The notes below the pieces were generated by a model, which saw nothing but the letters and a program-made list of their open reading frames with translations, did not search any database and was not told the DNA's origin. This document shows positions 61,067-64,000 of a DNA stretch of 64,000 nt, one piece after another. How positions within the stretch are numbered: the first letter of the stretch is position 1; every line of letters starts with the position of its first letter. The position numbers were made by a program, and so were the translations under genes. This DNA comes from Verrucomicrobiota bacterium (GTDB lineage: Bacteria > Verrucomicrobiota > Verrucomicrobiia > Limisphaerales > J093), in the NCBI GenBank assembly GCA_016716505.1, contig JADJWF010000003.1:620001-684000 (forward strand), given 5' to 3'.

Positions 61067-63034
61067 CTACGCCACCTTGGCGCGGACACGATGTCCGCGG
61101 ATTTGGGTGCGGTTCAGCCGCGAAAGAATTGCCCGCGCGTGTTCCGCGGCCACCTCGACGAAACTGTGCCGTTCCCGAATGTCAATCAACCCCACCACCT
61201 GCGCAGGCAGCCCGGTCTCGCCGGAAATCGCCCCCACGATGTCGCCCGGCGCAACCCCCATGGCGGCGCCCACCCCGAGATGCAGCCGGGTGAATTCGCC
61301 GGAAGTACGGCGGCTGCTCCGAACATCGCGCTGCTCGCGGGGCTGGCCACGCTCGCCCCGGAGCCACGGGGGAAGGGACTTGTCCGTCGGGGATGAGCGA
61401 TCTCGCGCCGAGCCGGCGCGAAAGGCTGCCTTAGGCTTCTTCGGCTGGGGCGAGGGCGTGGCAGGCTCCGGCCGATTCTCACTGACGACCGCTGGGCCTT
61501 CGGCCGGAGGGACCGCAACGGACGCTTCCCCCGGCATCGGTGATTCGGCAGGTTCGGCGGGTCCCGGCGGCGGGCTGGCGCGAACCAACGCGGGAGCCTC
61601 CGGCCGGGAAGCGGACGGGCGGACGGGCTCTGGACGGTCAAAGCGGCGCGGGGCCGGCCGTTCGCCCCGCGGGGCGCGCCGGGATTCCCGGTCCGGTCGG
61701 TCGGGCCGCGCGTGCGGTTCCGTTCCCGGCTGGCTCCCCCACTCCTCACCCGTCTGCAACTGAGCCAGGCAGGCGGCAGCAATGTCCGTCGAACTGAACC
61801 CTTCTGCCAGAAGCCGCTCGACAAGCCGGTCTTGCTGTTTGAAGTCGCCGGCCTGCAAGGTCGCGCGAATGCGCCCCAGGAACACGTTTTCCCGCGCCTC
61901 CTCGACCTCGGCCATGGTGGGAATCCGCCCCCGCTGGATGCGGGTGTTCGTGTAACGCTCAATCTGGCGGATCAGGTACAATTCCCGGCCCGATACAAAC
62001 GTGATCGCGCAGCCGCTGCGGCCCGCGCGCCCCGTCCGGCCGATGCGATGGACATAATCCTCGCCGTCGTAGGGCAGGTCGTAGTTGAACACCACCTGCA
62101 CGTCGTCCACATCAATACCGCGCGCGGCGACGTCCGTCGCGACGAGGAACTCGAGGCCGGACTTGCGGAACTTGTTCATCACGCGGTCACGCAGGTTCTG
62201 GCTCATGTCGCCATGCAGGCGATCCGCAAGGTAGCCGGCGGCCTCCAAGTGATCCACCAAGTCGTCCACCATGCGCTTGGTGTTGCAGAAGATCAGGCCG
62301 AGCTTGAAGTCGTGCAGATCAATCAGGCGCTCAAGGAGCTCGACTTTGAACCGCCGGTCCACCTCGTAGTAGAACTGCTCGACCGTCGGCACGGTCAGGG
62401 CCTTCTGCTCGATCTTTACGCTTTCCGGATTGCGCGAGTACTTCTCGATCAGCTCGCGAATCGGCCGCGGCATGGTGGCGGAGAAGAAGACGGTCTGGCG
62501 CTCTTTGGGAACCGCTTGGAGGATCAGCTCGATGTCGTCCCGGAAGCCCATGTTCAACATTTCGTCCGCCTCATCCAGGACGGCCAGCTTGACCGAATCG
62601 AGTCGCAGCGTGCCGCGACGCATGTGGTCCATGATCCGCCCCGGTGTGCCGATGACGATTTGCGCCCCGCGCTGCAGGCCATGGAACTGGCGCTCGTACG
62701 ATTGGCCGCCGTAGATCGGCAGGGCGTGCAGGCCGCGCTTGAAAAACGCCAGCTTGTGAATCTCCTCGGACACTTGAATCGCCAGCTCGCGAGTGGGGCA
62801 CAGGATCAACACCTGCACCGCCCGGTTCGCCGGGTCGGCCAGTTCGACCGCCGGAATGCCAAACGCGGCTGTTTTGCCCGAGCCGGTTTGGGACTGCCCG
62901 ACGACATCACGGCCCTGCTTGAGCAAGGGGATGGCGGCGGCCTGAATTGGCGCCGCCTGTTCGAAGCCGAGCCGGTCAATGGCTTTCAGTACTTCCTCCG
63001 ACAAACCGAGTTCCGAGAAGAGTTTCGAGGTCAT
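61067..63034 (-). CDS. DEAD-box ATP-dependent RNA helicase with DbpA-type C-terminal domain
   Basis: 655 aa. All helicase motifs are present: Q motif AAPIQAAAIP, Walker A SQTGSGKT, PTRELAIQ, GTPGRIMD, DEADEML, SAT, FCNTKRMVDDL, VATDVAARGID and YVHRIGRTGRAGRSG. A disordered Arg/Pro/Glu-rich region (about 420-570) leads to a DbpA-like RNA-binding domain (FTRLHLGVGAAMGVAPGDIV, VGLIDIRERHSFVEVAAEHA). Belongs to the CshA/DeaD group, likely in cold-adapted ribosome assembly or mRNA decay. Converges with batE (58 bp gap). Confidence 0.94.
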   Translation of the reverse strand: MTSKLFSELGLSEEVLKAIDRLGFEQAAPIQAAAIPLLKQGRDVVGQSQTGSGKTAAFGIPAVELADPANRAVQVLILCPTRELAIQVSEEIHKLAFFKRGLHALPIYGGQSYERQFHGLQRGAQIVIGTPGRIMDHMRRGTLRLDSVKLAVLDEADEMLNMGFRDDIELILQAVPKERQTVFFSATMPRPIRELIEKYSRNPESVKIEQKALTVPTVEQFYYEVDRRFKVELLERLIDLHDFKLGLIFCNTKRMVDDLVDHLEAAGYLADRLHGDMSQNLRDRVMNKFRKSGLEFLVATDVAARGIDVDDVQVVFNYDLPYDGEDYVHRIGRTGRAGRSGCAITFVSGRELYLIRQIERYTNTRIQRGRIPTMAEVEEARENVFLGRIRATLQAGDFKQQDRLVERLLAEGFSSTDIAAACLAQLQTGEEWGSQPGTEPHARPDRPDRESRRAPRGERPAPRRFDRPEPVRPSASRPEAPALVRASPPPGPAEPAESPMPGEASVAVPPAEGPAVVSENRPEPATPSPQPKKPKAAFRAGSARDRSSPTDKSLPPWLRGERGQPREQRDVRSSRRTSGEFTRLHLGVGAAMGVAPGDIVGAISGETGLPAQVVGLIDIRERHSFVEVAAEHARAILSRLNRTQIRGHRVRAKVA

Positions 63035-63231
63035 GGCAATCTCCGCGCTCCCGACAGCCTAAGTCGGATTCCCGTCCGGCGAGAGAACTTTCTGCACATC
63101 ACGACAGTTCAATGCCCCGCCATTTCGCACCCAGGGAAGCCGCGCCGTGAGCCGGCGGTCCCGGCGGCGCGGCCGTGTCAGGGCGGGCAGGACGATGCGT
63201 GACACCGCGCTTCAGAAAGCCGCGCACTGGA

Positions 63232-64000
63232 TCAATTCAGGAGGTGCTCCTTCAGAAACTGAATCGTCGTTAGGAACTGAAAATCTTGGTTCCGCTTCTT
63301 GGCGAAGCCGTGTCCCTCGTCCCGCGCGAGCAGGTACCAGGCAACCCGCCCGCGTTCGCGAAGCGCCCGGACCATCTGCTCGGATTCGCTCGCCGGCACG
63401 CGCGGGTCGTTTGCCCCCTGCACAATCAGCAGGGGCCGCCGGATGCGCTCCACGTTGGCCGTGGGCGAGATGCGCTCAAGAAACTGTCGCATCGCGGGGT
63501 CGCGCTCATCGCCGTACTCGACCCGCCACAAATCGCGCCGGTAGTCCTGAGTGTTCTCCAGGAACGTGACGAAATTGGAAATGCCCACGATGTCCACGCC
63601 CGCGCGCAGCCGGTCGCTGTACCAAACGAGACTCGCCAGCGTCATGTATCCCCCGTAACTGCCGCCCATGACGGCAATCCGTTGCCGGTCAAAACGCTGG
63701 TCCCGCCACATCCAGTCAATCACCGTCCCAATGTCGCGGACGGCATCTTCACGCAAGCGGCCATTATCGAGCTGAAGGAAGGTCTTCCCGTACCCGCTGG
63801 AACCGCGCACGTTGGGGACCACCAGCGCGATGCCCAGCTCGTTCAGGTAGAAATTGTTCCGCGCCAGAAACCCCGGCCGCGACTGCGACTCCGGCCCGCC
63901 GTGGATGAGGATGATCGCGGGCCGCGGCCCAGGGAACTTCTCCGGGTCAGGCGGATAGACAAAGGCGGAGATGGTCACGCCACCGACGCTCTCGAGCCTT
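63232..64000 (-). CDS. Prolyl-oligopeptidase-family (S9) serine peptidase, C-terminal part
   Basis: The gene starts beyond the right edge; the visible 256 residues are the alpha/beta-hydrolase domain. Nucleophile Ser in MGGSYGGYM, Asp in VQGANDPRVPASE, His in ARDEGHGFAKKRN; oxyanion region AIILIHGGPESQSRPGF. In-frame homology already continues upstream of the first Met (63978) at RLESVGGV, so this is an edge truncation. Members cleave peptides C-terminal to proline or other residues; N-terminal propeller lies outside the window. Confidence 0.92.
   Translation of the reverse strand, partial: RLESVGGVTISAFVYPPDPEKFPGPRPAIILIHGGPESQSRPGFLARNNFYLNELGIALVVPNVRGSSGYGKTFLQLDNGRLREDAVRDIGTVIDWMWRDQRFDRQRIAVMGGSYGGYMTLASLVWYSDRLRAGVDIVGISNFVTFLENTQDYRRDLWRVEYGDERDPAMRQFLERISPTANVERIRRPLLIVQGANDPRVPASESEQMVRALRERGRVAWYLLARDEGHGFAKKRNQDFQFLTTIQFLKEHLLN

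Overview
The window looks like a chromosomal segment of a GC-rich Verrucomicrobiota bacterium, probably of the Pedosphaera/Limisphaerales kind. This rests on gene content and style, not on a marker gene: large secreted proteins ending in a short module with a terminal F-Y/F-R-L, DUF1349-like and DUF4038 carbohydrate-active proteins, S74 tail-spike-like surface proteins, and several families of short inverted-repeat elements inserted into gene ends. No tRNA, rRNA or CRISPR array was seen.

Layout. (1) 1-6030: a type I restriction-modification operon, hsdR (5' end outside the window) - DUF488 protein - unknown protein - hsdM - hsdS. hsdR and hsdM each carry a one-base frameshift, and hsdM and hsdS are invaded by short repeat elements. 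(2) 6070-16490: polysaccharide-degradation and secreted-protein genes on the minus strand (GH10 xylanase-like, large propeller protein, DUF5060/DUF4038 glycosidase, DUF1349-like protein), mixed with pseudogenes and a Phd/VapC-type toxin-antitoxin pair. A perfect LacI-type palindrome occurs in front of the DUF1349-like gene, next to a dead lacI 5' end, and again at the start codon of an intact lacI gene (24885). (3) 16569-23291: a DNA phosphorothioation (Dnd) module, dndC - dndD - a DndE-like/P-loop ATPase fusion, then hicB-hicA, then an IscS/DndA-type cysteine desulfurase. No dndB and no dndFGH restriction genes are present. (4) 23636-25901: HxlR regulator, small thioredoxin-like protein, LacI regulator. 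(5) 26032-46801: a block of exported proteins. Three cassettes pair a large S74-type protein with a small secreted protein; one lies downstream of the next and parts are near-identical duplications. A subtilase, a PI-PLC-like protein and a Cys-rich protein share one C-terminal module. (6) 47701-52571: NagX/HGSNAT-like membrane acyltransferase, an IS3 transposase remnant, and a Mla lipid-transport operon (mlaE-mlaF-mlaD). (7) 52588-61008: NagB-like protein and a divergent Bat (aerotolerance) operon. (8) 61067-64000: DEAD-box RNA helicase and an S9 peptidase that runs off the window.

How it fits together. Regions 1 and 3 form a DNA-modification/defence island. Regions 2 and 5 export plant-polysaccharide enzymes and repeat-rich surface proteins. 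Regions 6-8 are housekeeping envelope and stress functions. At least four frameshifts (hsdR, hsdM, dndC, mlaF) are each explained by one extra base in a homopolymer, so assembly error must be excluded before those genes are called dead.
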